This document shows, piece after piece, positions 11,398 to 20,860 of a stretch of DNA of 64,000 nucleotides. The notes below the pieces were generated by a model. The model was not told where the DNA came from. It worked only from the letters and a program-made list of their open reading frames with translations, and did no database searches. The stretch spans positions 124,001-188,000 of the forward strand of contig JAOTOL010001175.1 in assembly GCA_034440575.1 (NCBI GenBank), in the 5' to 3' direction. Made by a program: the position numbers and the translations under genes. Position 1 is the first letter of the stretch; every line of letters begins with the position of its first letter. This DNA comes from Imbricaverruca yamaguchii (lineage: Eukaryota; Arthropoda; Thecostraca; Neoverrucidae).

Positions 11398-12521
11398 TTA
11401 ACCGAGGCGCAAGTTGCGGAACGATGCAGCGTTTCTCGGCGAACGGTTCAAGCGGATAAAGGCGAAGATCCGATCTGTGGAGTCCTTAGAAGATGCCCCC
11501 AGGTCAGGTCGGCCGCGGTCGCTCAGAACTCCCGAGAACGTGGCCGCCGTGTCAGAAGCAATCGAAGAAAATCCGCGGCAGTCAATCAGAAAACTGGCGA
11601 AGAAGTTCAGCTTTCCCGAGACATCAATGCGGGAATTGATCCACCAAGACTTGAACATGGAGTCCAGAGTGCTCCATAACAGGCCGCGTTTAACCGAGGC
11701 CACGCGTCTCCGCCGTCTGGAGAAGAGCAAGCTGCTGCTCAACTTCTTGAAGAGCCCGGTGACCACCGGCTTCGTTCGGATCTTCTCCGATGAGAAGCTC
11801 TTCCACGTCGACGCCCAGCTGAACCGGAGGAACTCCCGCTACCTGTCCGACCAACCTGTTGACGAAGTGGACCCCCGGATTCGGTTCAACTCGGTGAACA
11901 AGCACCCGCAGAAGGTGATGGTCCTGGGTGTCGTCGGGTCCGACGGGCAGAAATGCCCCATCAACTTCATCGACGCCAACGAGAAAATCAACAGGCAGGT
12001 CTACGAGGGGCTCCTGGACACGCACGTCATCCCCTGGGTCAAGGCGACCTACCCGGAGGGCAATTTTGTCTTCCAACAGGACGGAGCGCCCGCCCACAAC
12101 GCCACCGCCATCCAAGCCAAGCTGACAGAGGAGCTCGGCGGGCCAGATCACTTCTGGCGGAAGGAGATGTGGCCGCCTCAGTCGCCCGACCTCAACCCGC
12201 TCGATTACAGCGTGTGGAGCGTTCTGCAGGATGAGGTCTAGGCCACTTCTCATCCCAACCTGGAGTCGCTCAAGGCTCGCATCGTGGCGGCGTGGGAGGC
12301 GCTGGAGGCGGCCTACATCATCAGGACCTGCAAGGCCTTCCGCTCTCGCGTCGAGGCCGTCATCGCCGCCGAGGGCGGTTACATCGAGTGAGCGGTTGGT
12401 GAAAGGATGTGGCTTGTTGTTCCCAGTCACTGTTACGACCTGTTGTTGAATATATATGAGCCAGTTCCATTTGTTTGCGAAAATGTTGAAAAGCGCCAGG
12501 ACTTTCCGCGCACCCTGTACG
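11398..12521 (+). pseudogene. mariner/Tc1-type transposase, broken copy in foldback loop
   Basis: Encodes an IS630-Tc1-mariner transposase. A helix-turn-helix block (LTEAQVAERCSVSRRTVQ) lies in one frame at 11398-11453. After a frameshift the frame from 11414 continues with EDAPRSGRPRSL. The catalytic region has IFSDEKLFH (first Asp), FQQDGAPAH (second Asp) and SPDLNPLDYSVW (third Asp in NPLD). By hand count 40 residues separate the second and third Asp, near the DD39D-DD41D range rather than the classic DD34D. A TAG at 12239-12241 interrupts the frame, which otherwise runs to a TGA at 12389-12391. The 3' terminal repeat ends GCGCACCCTGTA near 12521. No matching 5' terminus was found, so the copy is truncated and inactive. 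Confidence 0.85.
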
Positions 12522-12524
12522 CTT

Positions 12525-12740
12525 GTTTTATATACAATGGCGCGTGAGCTACTACAAAGCGTACGCTTGACCCAGTACATCATGCCGCGGTACACATAAT
12601 TACGGGGGCATTTCGCGTGCTAGTAGATGCTCATCAGCCTCCACTGTCTATGCGACGAGACATGCTAGACCTTCGATACGCCTGCAAAATGCGACAGTTC
12701 CCGACACACCCATCTTATCCGGCAAATTTTGGAAATTTTG
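12525..12740 (+). mobile_element. I-type LINE fragment (post-RT region)
   Basis: Frame-shifted remnant matching 26915-27110: a CFIY-like block, then VDAHQPPLSMRRDMLDLRYACK, equivalent to VDEPPLALRPKLLGARYACN in the larger copy. It directly follows the mariner 3' end. Inactive. Confidence 0.65.
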
Positions 12741-12764
12741 GAAATGAAATTTTGGACGACTCCG

Positions 12765-12830
12765 GCTCCGGCTCCCGGCGGCTCCGGTTCCGGCTCCGGG
12801 AAAAATGTACCGGCTCCGGCTCCGTACATC
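12765..12830. repeat. Low-complexity CCGGCT hexamer tract
   Basis: Imperfect repeats of GGCTCC/CCGGCT. Two TTTTGGAAA-type repeats precede it at 12725-12755. Confidence 0.8.
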
Positions 12831-13852
12831 CCAAACGTGATAGATCCATTAAGTAAGAGCTAGGATATTTTTTTTTTTAACTAGCCCCGACCACTCAGAG
12901 GCGCTAACTTCAGACAATTATAAGTAACTTTCCAATATAAACCCTGTATCTCTCTTTAAATAAACACCAGCACCCGCCCAAATCACTTCTCGGTGTTATG
13001 ACCTCGTAAACTGACGCTTGCTTCGTGCCGTATTGGAGCAATCAGAAGAGGGGAGACTCGAATCAACAACACTCCCGATCCCGCGAATGGTCCAAGGAAT
13101 ACCGTTGTAAATTGTAATGTTTGACCTCATCTCAAATAAGGTACAAGAACCCGTAGATGATTGAAACAATGAACTTAACTAAACTAAACATGGAACTATT
13201 GCATTGACTACTGAGGCTAGAATATGGTTTTTGGTTATTCTACCATTGTTTGCTGATATTTATACATGTTACTCGTATTTCAACATTTTTGCTTTTAAAA
13301 GTCCGTTTTCATACCATACCATACCATACTAGGTATGATGTGTTGCATTCATTTCACGTTTGCTAATTTGCGTCAAAAATTGAGCGGTTGTGCGTGACGG
13401 ATGCGTCTAAAAACTTTCAGATACGAATCTCGCAAAACCACGCGCCGTCGTATACTTCATTGCAAAACTACGCGCCGTCGTACGCTTCAGTTGCCGGTAA
13501 AACTGTTTTTATAACAAGCTGTTCCTGTTTAGTTAGTTATCACCCAGGCCAATACAAGGCCAGTAAGGGTTGTTGGACTTAAAGGTCAGTTGTATTATTG
13601 GCGTCACAAATAGCTTGGTAGTCAGGTTGGGCGTATTGACACCTACATCCTGTATAGATATATTGTTTCCAACCACACATACTCGCCATTGATCTCATAA
13701 ATGGATTGGCAACCAGGCCGAACGTCCCAGCATCTGAATGCCCTGCTTACGTATGCTGCTTCCCACCACCCCTATACACATGCAGGATGTACAGGTGCCA
13801 GGATGCCCAGCCTGACTGCCGCCGAGCTATTTATGACGCCAATAGTACGGTG
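12831..13852. other. Foldback loop, unassigned
   Basis: No gene recognised. It contains a CATAC microsatellite (about 13311-13330) and a local duplication of about 36 bp at 13424-13495 with the word CGCGCCGTCGTA in each unit. Confidence 0.45.
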
Positions 13853-15080
13853 AGCCTAAAACTATGGTTTTTCTGCGATTTCGTGACCTTTGACCTGACC
13901 CAGGGTCACGAAAGTCCAAACGGCACGCCTCCGGCATACGGCCGTTCGTTTGGTGAAGGTTTCATTGGAATCGACCCAGCGGTTACCGAGATCGGCCATG
14001 TCGGTGAGCCTAAAACTATGGTTTTTCTGCGATCTCGTGACCTTTGACCTGACCCAGGGTCACGAAAGTCCAAACGGCACGCCTCCGGCATACGGCCGTT
14101 CGTTTGGTGAAGGTTTCATTGGAATCGACCCAGCGGTTACCGAGATCGGCCATGTCGGTGAGCCTAAAACTATGGTTTTTCTGCGATCTCGTGACCTTTG
14201 ACCTGACCCAGGGTCACGAAAGTCCAAACGGCACGCCTCCGGCATACGGCCGTTCGTTTGGTGGAGGTTTCATTGGAATCGACCCAGCGGTTACCGAGAT
14301 CGGCCATGTCGGTGAGCCTAAAACTATGGTTTTTCTGCGATTTCGTGACCTTTGACCTGACCCAGGGTCACGAAAGTCCAAACGGCACGCCTCCGGCATA
14401 CGGCCGTTCGTTTGGTGAAGGTTTCATTGGAATCGACCCAGCGGTTACCGAGATCGGCCATGTCGGTGAGCCTAAAATTGTGTTTTTCTGCGATTTCGTG
14501 ACCTTTGACCTGACCCAAGGTCACGAAAGTCCAAACGGCACGCCTCCGGCACACGGCCGTTCGTTTGGTGAATGTTTCATTGGAATCGACCCAGCGGTTA
14601 CCGAGATCGGCCATGTCGGTGAGCCTAAAACTATGGTTTTTCTGCGATTTCGTGACCTTTGACCTGACCCAGGGTCACGAAAGTCCAAACGGCACGCCTC
14701 CGGCATACGGCCGTTCGTTTGGTGAAGGTTTCATTGGAATCGACCCAGCGGTTACCGAGATCGGCCATGTCGGTGAGCCTAAAACTATGGTTTTTCTGCG
14801 ATCTCGTGACCTTTGACCTGACCCAGGGTCACGAAAGTCCAAACGGCACGCCTCCGGCATACGGCCGTTCGTTTGGTGAAGGTTTCATTGGAATCGACCC
14901 AGCGGTTACCGAGATCGGCCATGTCGGTGAGCCTAAAACTATGGTTTTTCTGCGATCTCGTGACCTTTGACCTGACCCAGGGTCACGAAAGTCCAAACGG
15001 CACGCCTCTGGCACACTGGCGATCGTTTGGTGTAGGTTTCATGAAGATCGAGCCAGCGGTTGCTGAGATGGTCCATGTCG
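13853..15080 (-). repeat. 154-bp satellite array, right arm (about 8 units)
   Basis: The reverse complement of the left array. Units repeat about every 154 bp from 13853. The outermost unit again carries the diverged version (ATCGTTTGGTGTAGGTTTC), mirroring the outermost unit at 10192-10345. Each full unit carries TGACCTTTGACCT, the complement of the AGGTCAAAGGTCA motif. Confidence 0.9.
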
Positions 15081-15147
15081 GCGAGATGGTGTCGGTCAAA
15101 CCGTGTCGGTGAGATGGTGTCTGTTTTTTAGTCCCTCCCCTGAGCAA

Positions 15148-15626
15148 GCATGGCGGAGGCGGCGAAACTCGGCGCAGCCGGGCAGTCGATCAGGTGACGT
15201 CACAGCTCAGAAAAGTCGGCCTATGGCGGCCACAGAAGTGACACCATCCTGCCTATTGTGAGAATCGTGTTGGTACGACTGGTTGGGTCATTTCAATTTA
15301 CGTTCAATTTACAATTTCCGTTGTCAAACAGTGACATGATCTGTGATATAAGGAAGAGTTTTTACTGACGATGATTTGACACTTCTTATGGTACGTTTTT
15401 GGCAGTATGAATCACTTTAATTTCTTATTCCTGATAGCTTTATGTTGCTCCTGATACTTCCATAACTAGGTAGGTAGGGTAAGAGGAGGTAGGTATATAT
15501 GAACACGTTCTATTTTGCGAAAACCTTCCTTTGGATTTATTCCATATCACGTTCAGCATATAAATAACAAAAAGATGGTGGCATTCATAAATGGTGGACC
15601 TGTGTCCACCATTTGTAAGAAGTAGA
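15148..15626. other. Unassigned; CpG-rich start with a CRE-like site
   Basis: 15150-15240 is much richer in CpG than its surroundings and has TGACGTCA (15195-15202). An ATG at 15150 opens MAEAAKLGAAGQS up to a possible donor at 15194. I cannot show that it is a gene. The remainder is AT-rich without signal. Confidence 0.3.
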
Positions 15627-15780
15627 TGTCTTATGAAGTTGCTAAGAAGTTGCATGTCTTACAATCTAAAGGTGATGGGTTCAAGTCTCTACTCTTTGCC
15701 TGCAGCCAATTGGCATGAGAGATTGGCAATGCTACATGGCTCAGTGGTTGATGTGTCATAAAACCAATAAACAAAAAGAA
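15627..15780 (+). repeat. Degenerate tRNA-derived SINE
   Basis: A B-box-like GGGTTCAAGTCTC near 15671 is followed by a body ending ATAAAACCAATAAACAAA. The tail resembles that of the SINE at 62157-62335. The A box is weak. Confidence 0.45.
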
Positions 15781-15904
15781 AACCATAGGGGAGTGACTAT
15801 TTTTGGGTGGCAAGTAGTACACTGATATTTGTCTTGGCTACTAATAGCTTATACCACAAAAACTACAGTGAGTTAATTGTGCACAACATTTTCATGTTCA
15901 CAAT

Positions 15905-16937
15905 CAGGGTGGGAAACTTACTTTCTGTGTTTGGAGTCGGAGTGCAAACATATTTATTCTGGAGTACATTTTCATGGACATTATTTTTCATGCATGGTAT
16001 CTATTTGCCTGTAACCAACAGGAAAATCATAGGTACCTAGTCAGTACCTATGTAATATGCATAAGTAATACACATCATCACTTGGTCACATCAATGCATA
16101 GAAACAAAGTGAACAATGGATGGTACCACAAGACAGGGAGTTGTAATGATCAGCTCAGCTTTGTCTCTCATAGCTCACAGGAGCAGTGTGCTTTCCTTTC
16201 ACTGTTGGTCTCAGTACAAGGCTAGCCAAATTAAAAACAACCAAATAATTCATGCTTCACCCTCAGCTCAGAATGCACACCTACCCACATATGCAGCCAA
16301 CTCCCTGTGTGATATAGGCCGGCCAACAACACCTCGCACTCAACAGTTGGAAGCCAAAGGATCAGTCAAGGTCTTGTGTTTCCAATATGGCACTGTTAAA
16401 CATGTGTTTAAAGTTGCTAATGGTTATGATGTCATTAAAAAAAAATTCCTTGTATTGATCGATTGAAAGACAGTTTTCGGAGCAGAAAAGCTAACAAATA
16501 AAATTTCTATGGGCAGCCTCAGGGACTCCGGAAGTTGTCTATTAAAACGGTCAGTTTTCCCACTATAGGGTGGCTTGAAAGCAGGTTTCTGGCATCAGCC
16601 AAATTTGCAGCACTGGAGGCCACTGTTCAGTGCCCAGGCACGAGGTTTGGCACATTGTCATTGGCATTTCTGCTTGGTGTGGTGTGGTGTGTGTTTGGGT
16701 GTTGTCTGTGTGCTTTATGGTATGAAAAGTGGCTAGTTTATTTGGTAATCATAAGTAGAATAACATGTTTGGTGGATGTTTTATTCAATCTTGTATTAGT
16801 TTTTTAGTGGTATTTTTGCCCCTTCTGCATGTTTGTGTCGGAGTACATGTGGAGCCCATTCTATCTAGTATGAATCCGGAGTGCAAGAATGTTTTAAGAG
16901 ATGAAATATCTTAAGAAATGCCTTAATTCCCACCCTG
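15905..16937 (+). mobile_element. hAT-A non-autonomous element with perfect 8-bp TSD
   Basis: Left terminus CAGGGTGGGAA at 15905 and right terminus TTCCCACCCTG ending 16937 form an 11-bp perfect inverted repeat. The flanks TTCACAAT (15897-15904) and TTCACAAT (16938-16945) are an exact 8-bp target duplication, the size made by hAT transposases. At 1033 bp with no coherent transposase frame it is non-autonomous. Confidence 0.9.
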
Positions 16938-17096
16938 TTCACAATACAGCACACCCATGCAACATAATTATCTGTTTAGAAGTTCCTTGTTGCAAGTTAT
17001 TAGATGATTTTTTTTTATTGAAAGGAACTGTTTGAATATGGATAGCTTCTTAATTCTTATGCCAAGTAAACACAGTATGATTGCTAGTTCAGTCAT

Positions 17097-17290
17097 ACAT
17101 AAGCAGCAGTGGAGACATTTGTTTCATACTGCTTTAGATGTTCAGAAGCCCCTCTTCCCCAGGTAGGTTGGTACCTAGGTAGATTGGTACCTAGGTACAT
17201 AAGCAGCAGTGGAGACATTTGTTTCATACTGCTTTAGATGTTCAGAAGCCCCTCTTCCCCCAGGTAGGTTGGTACCTAGGTAGATAGTGA
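17097..17290. repeat. Tandem duplication (~99 bp) with TACCTAGGTA words
   Basis: The block starting CATAAGCAGCAGTGGAGAC at 17099 repeats at 17198. Each unit ends in GGTTGGTACCTAGGTAGAT-type sequence. The hAT-A element at 17292 is inserted at its right edge. Confidence 0.85.
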
Positions 17291-17291
17291 G

Positions 17292-19357
17292 CAGAGTGGG
17301 AAACTTACATCCTGGGTTTGGAATCAGGGCACAAACATATTTCTTCTGGAGTACATTTTCAGGGACATTATTTTTTGATGCATGGAATCTATTTGCTGGT
17401 AACCAATGGGAAAATCATATGTACCTAGTTAGTACCTATGCAGTATGCATAAGGAATACAGAACATTTTTGGTCACATCAAAGCACAGAAACAAAGAAGT
17501 AAACAATGAATGGCACCACAAGACAGGGAGTCATGATGATCAGCTAAGCTTTGCAGTGCTGAAATAATGTTTTTTTTGTTACCTGAGATGTCAAAATGAG
17601 CACAGTAGGATGTCAAAATTTGTCATGGAATTATTGTCATTTAAAATGCATTTGATATCTCAGACTTGGATTTGAGCCAATGGTCATACCTGCATCAGTT
17701 GTTTTAATATGCATGTTAGGATAGTTATATTCAGGATAGCAAGATAATAAACTTATTCTATACACTGGTGCTGAATGCCATTTCGTATTATGAATAATTC
17801 CATTCTTGAAATTGCATTGCAAATGCTGGTGTATCACCATCCCTTATTGAGAGCATGATAATGGCACAACAAACGAGGTACTGTGAGAAAGGAGACACAA
17901 ATGCTTCATAATCATACATCAAGAAGCAAGGTGTTGATACTTTTGGGGAAGGATGTTGATTGGTGTTCAGAAAGTGGTAAATTCCACAATATTTTATGAA
18001 TAATTTAACACTGCACCTTTGTCTCTCATAACTCACAGGAGCAATGTGCTTTCTTTTCTCTGTTGGTCTCAGTACAAAGCTAGCCAAATGAAAAACAAAC
18101 ACAAATAGTCCATGCTTCACCCTCCACTCAGAATGAAAATCTGCCTACCTACCTACACAGCCAATCACACCCCACTTGATACAGACCCAACACCATACTG
18201 CACATTTTAGTGTGTTGTCAATTGCGGATCAAAGGGTTGGGTTTTATGGGGGCGATGATACAAAACGACATGTAGCAAAACAAGATTTCAAAGTGACTTG
18301 GAGCTTGCCATCATGCCTGGACAGTGTCTAAGACAAGGATGAAATAGCACAATTCCATTAGCTGTGAATTTCCAGGCCATGTGGTCAATTATTTTACACT
18401 GTGCCTGGAAGGTCCCCATCTATGCATATGTTTTATGGATCTCAGCTTCTAATAGGCATACAAAGACGAGACAAGGACCATGGTGTTGCTCATGCTGAGA
18501 GCTTTCCATTTATACCCATTTTATGATCTGGGGTCACTATGTTGTCATCGAAGGTCAGGTCACATATCTGATTCAACACTGGAACAGGTCATTCAGAGAC
18601 CATAAACATGTAACACAGAATTAAGTCACTGAACACTGTTCACTTGGTCTCATTGCAATGTTGTGGACTCTTATAGGGTATAGTGAGGAATATTTAACCA
18701 CCATGACCTGCAAAAGGGAAAAGGTCAGATACCCAAGGTAGTTGAGAATTACCACCTGCTTACCCAGCTGAGATGTAATTTTACTTTAATGGTCCTGAAC
18801 TTGAAAACAAATTTCAGACGATTTTTTTTTGCTCTAAACAATGTGCCGGTCATTTCTAAGCAAGCATGTAAAAACATGGGGTATATTGGCCCATACAATT
18901 TGGAGTTAGGTACAAAAAATCAGAGGGGTGGGCTGATTTCGCCATCCCGCCTCCAGGGCGTTAACCTGTCATGAACTTAACCTGACTTGACCTCAGTGAC
19001 CTGACATGACTTTGAAGCATTATGGCATGCCAATTTACATCAAACGAGTCTCTAGTTTTGCCAAGAACACTTCATTCTTGCCAATATACGGGAATCACGT
19101 CCACACCGATATTTGTGGTCTGGCGTTGATTTTTTTTTTAAGCTACCCTAACTCGAAATATTTTCGATCGATTTGCATTTTTCTTCCTTTAAGCAATGCG
19201 GCAGTCATTTATAAGCAGGTACACAACCAATGGCGTATGTCGGCCGGTAAAATCTGGAGTTCTCCACGAAAAACCGTAGGGGTGGGCGGTTTTCGCCCCC
19301 TCCAGGGCGCATCTTAACAGATGACATCTTTTAAGGGGTGCCTTAATTCCCACCCTG
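17292..19357 (+). mobile_element. hAT-A element, 2.07 kb, perfect TSD, carrying nested family A copies
   Basis: Left terminus CAGAGTGGGAA (one change from consensus) at 17292; right terminus TTCCCACCCTG ends 19357. The flanks ATAGTGAG (17284-17291) and ATAGTGAG (19358-19365) are an exact 8-bp duplication. The interior matches the 15905 copy around 17310-17550 and 18010-18190. It is longer because of an unidentified insert (about 17555-18005) and two partial family A TTAA elements near the right end. No transposase read. Confidence 0.9.
18785..19314 (+). mobile_element. Two partial family A (TTAA) copies in tandem
   Basis: The first partial copy ends CCTCCAGGGCGTTAA at 18950-18964. The next begins immediately with the internal family A sequence CCTGTCATGAACTTAACC and runs to CTCCAGGGCGCATCTTAA near 19314. 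Both align with 4690-5053. Confidence 0.65.
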
Positions 19358-19920
19358 ATAGTGAGCGCTGTATGACCGAAGCAGTCAGTGTGTCCATAAG
19401 CCCAAATAACCAACCAACCAACCAACCTAGGTAGATAGGTAGGTACCTATCTAGGTAGATATGTAGGGAGGTATAAAAATGCTTGTTGTTGCCAGTGGTA
19501 CGTAATAATTAATTTCCAGATGAGATTTCTACCTGCCCACAAAGTGGTCTTATCCCATAGTGGTTGTGAATTATAATATTAGATCCATGATGGGAACTTA
19601 GCTATCCTGCTGATATGGGCAATTAACTTAATGTAATTGGAGGTCATTGACCCAACTTCACATATGTTTTTTGGGGGCTTGTGGGCAGTGTTGGATTTTC
19701 ACTTTTCGGTCTTGGATTCGGAGTGTATAATTTTTTGGCTTGCCAAAGTATGGAGTGTATAATCTTGAGAAGCACTATGTTACACAGTGTATAATTTCCC
19801 AGTTTGCCAAATTATGGGGTGTATATTGAAGCACCAAGTAACTGAGTATATGCATTTTATAAATAACGAAGTGTATACATTTTGAAAAATGCTGTGATGT
19901 TTTCTGGAATGAAGAATAAA
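19358..19920. other. Unassigned, with CCAACCAACC and TAGGTAGATA microsatellites
   Basis: Short repeats lie at 19405-19428 and 19424-19470. No gene signal in the remainder. Confidence 0.4.
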
Positions 19921-20085
19921 AACCCAGGGGCCTCGGTAGCTTAGATGGTGGAGCGTGGGGCTCGAATCTCGCGGCCGGCGGCATTTGCTGAGTCCACCCA
20001 CGACCAATCGGTGTGATATAGGTTGGCGACGCTATACAACCTTGCGGTTGAATGCGTCGTAAAATAACCCGATAATTTTTATTAT
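19921..20085 (+). repeat. tRNA-derived SINE (family 1)
   Basis: The head has a pol III A box (TAGCTTAGATGGTGGAGCG) and a B box (GGCTCGAATCT). The body contains GAGTCCACCC, then GGTTGGCGACGCTATA, CAACC and GGTTGAATGCGTCGTAA. The body matches the minus-strand copy at 62675-62842. The cloverleaf is incomplete, so it is not a functional tRNA. Confidence 0.75.
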
Positions 20086-20199
20086 TTAAGAATAAAACGC
20101 CTTCAAGTCATTTGTTAGGTTCTTATCATAGTGTCTCACAGACAACCAGATGGGGTCCACCACACATCGTCGTCTGAAGTCATCCACGCTACGTGAATG

Positions 20200-20860
20200 A
20201 CTTATAAGGCAACTTCCTGAGCAATGGTAGAGAAAATAATCACAAAAGTATACTTATTCGATTTCAACCAAGTTCATATATCAATACCTGCCACTCCTAG
20301 CATACCAACACCGCACAACTAATACAAATTCACAACATACCGCGAGAGCAGGACGTTCGTGCACCGACTGGGTCTAAAATGGGAGGGTCTACTTCGGGAT
20401 ACTTCGGGTTACTTCGGGATATGGGTTTCGGAATATATAATGGTTTAAGGAAAGTTATACTAAAACAATCCGTCTAAAATATTTTATTCTCTCGACGATT
20501 AAATTTTCTTTCTTTCAAATGAGATTGATATATGGGAGAATCTAAAATGTTACTTCGGGATAAGAGTTTCGGAATATATAATGGTTTAAGGAAATATATA
20601 CCAAAACAATCCGTCTAAAATCTTGTATTCTCACGACAATGACACATTTTTGTTAATGTGAAAGCGAAAAATTTATTCAAGTCATTTCTTATTAATATTA
20701 AATATATTTCGATGCACTTTTTGGTTCATGCCTGGAATGCTTAGTGGAAGCAAGGAATGACTTGGAAGGCTGAAAAGCGACTAGACGGGCGGGCAAATTG
20801 CTGCTGGAAAACAGACTATCGTCACGGACAAGCGGAAATTAGCGTCTCATTTCGCACCAT
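20200..20860 (-). mobile_element. hAT-B internal fragment
   Basis: Order and wording match the minus-oriented hAT-B copies at 33305 and 48312: GAGCAATGGTAGAGAAAAT, AGGACGTTCGTGC, GGTTTCGGAATATATAATGG, ACAATCCGTCTAAAAT, GACTTGGAAGG. An internal duplication repeats the GGTTTCGGAATAT block at 20425 and 20565. No termini remain. Confidence 0.65.

Larger units (their letters stand above)
10132..15139. mobile_element. Foldback-like element with satellite arms, ~5.0 kb
   Basis: Two ~1 kb arms are reverse complements of each other. Each outer end carries GGACTAAAAAACAGACACC (left) or its complement (right), then a short unique stretch, then an array of a 154-bp satellite pointing inward. The outer flanks share the 8-bp direct repeat CTGAGCAA (10124-10131 and 15140-15147), which reads as a target duplication. 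The loop (11187-13852) holds a truncated mariner, a LINE scrap and unassigned sequence, and no obvious transposase for the element itself. Long arms of tandem repeats around a variable loop are the hallmark of foldback (FB/Galileo-like) transposons; that assignment is inference from architecture, not homology. Confidence 0.65.

Noticed and set aside
11690..12595. 301-residue open frame on the minus strand
   Set aside because: It is the antisense of the GC-rich transposase gene and has no motif of its own.
10160..15112. Many ~61-83 residue open frames in the two satellite arrays
   Set aside because: They repeat with the 154-bp unit, which is not a multiple of three, and occur on both strands. 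They are consequences of the satellite, not genes.
16535..16807. Hydrophobic 90-residue open frame
   Set aside because: Inside the non-autonomous hAT-A element, no match and no splice context.
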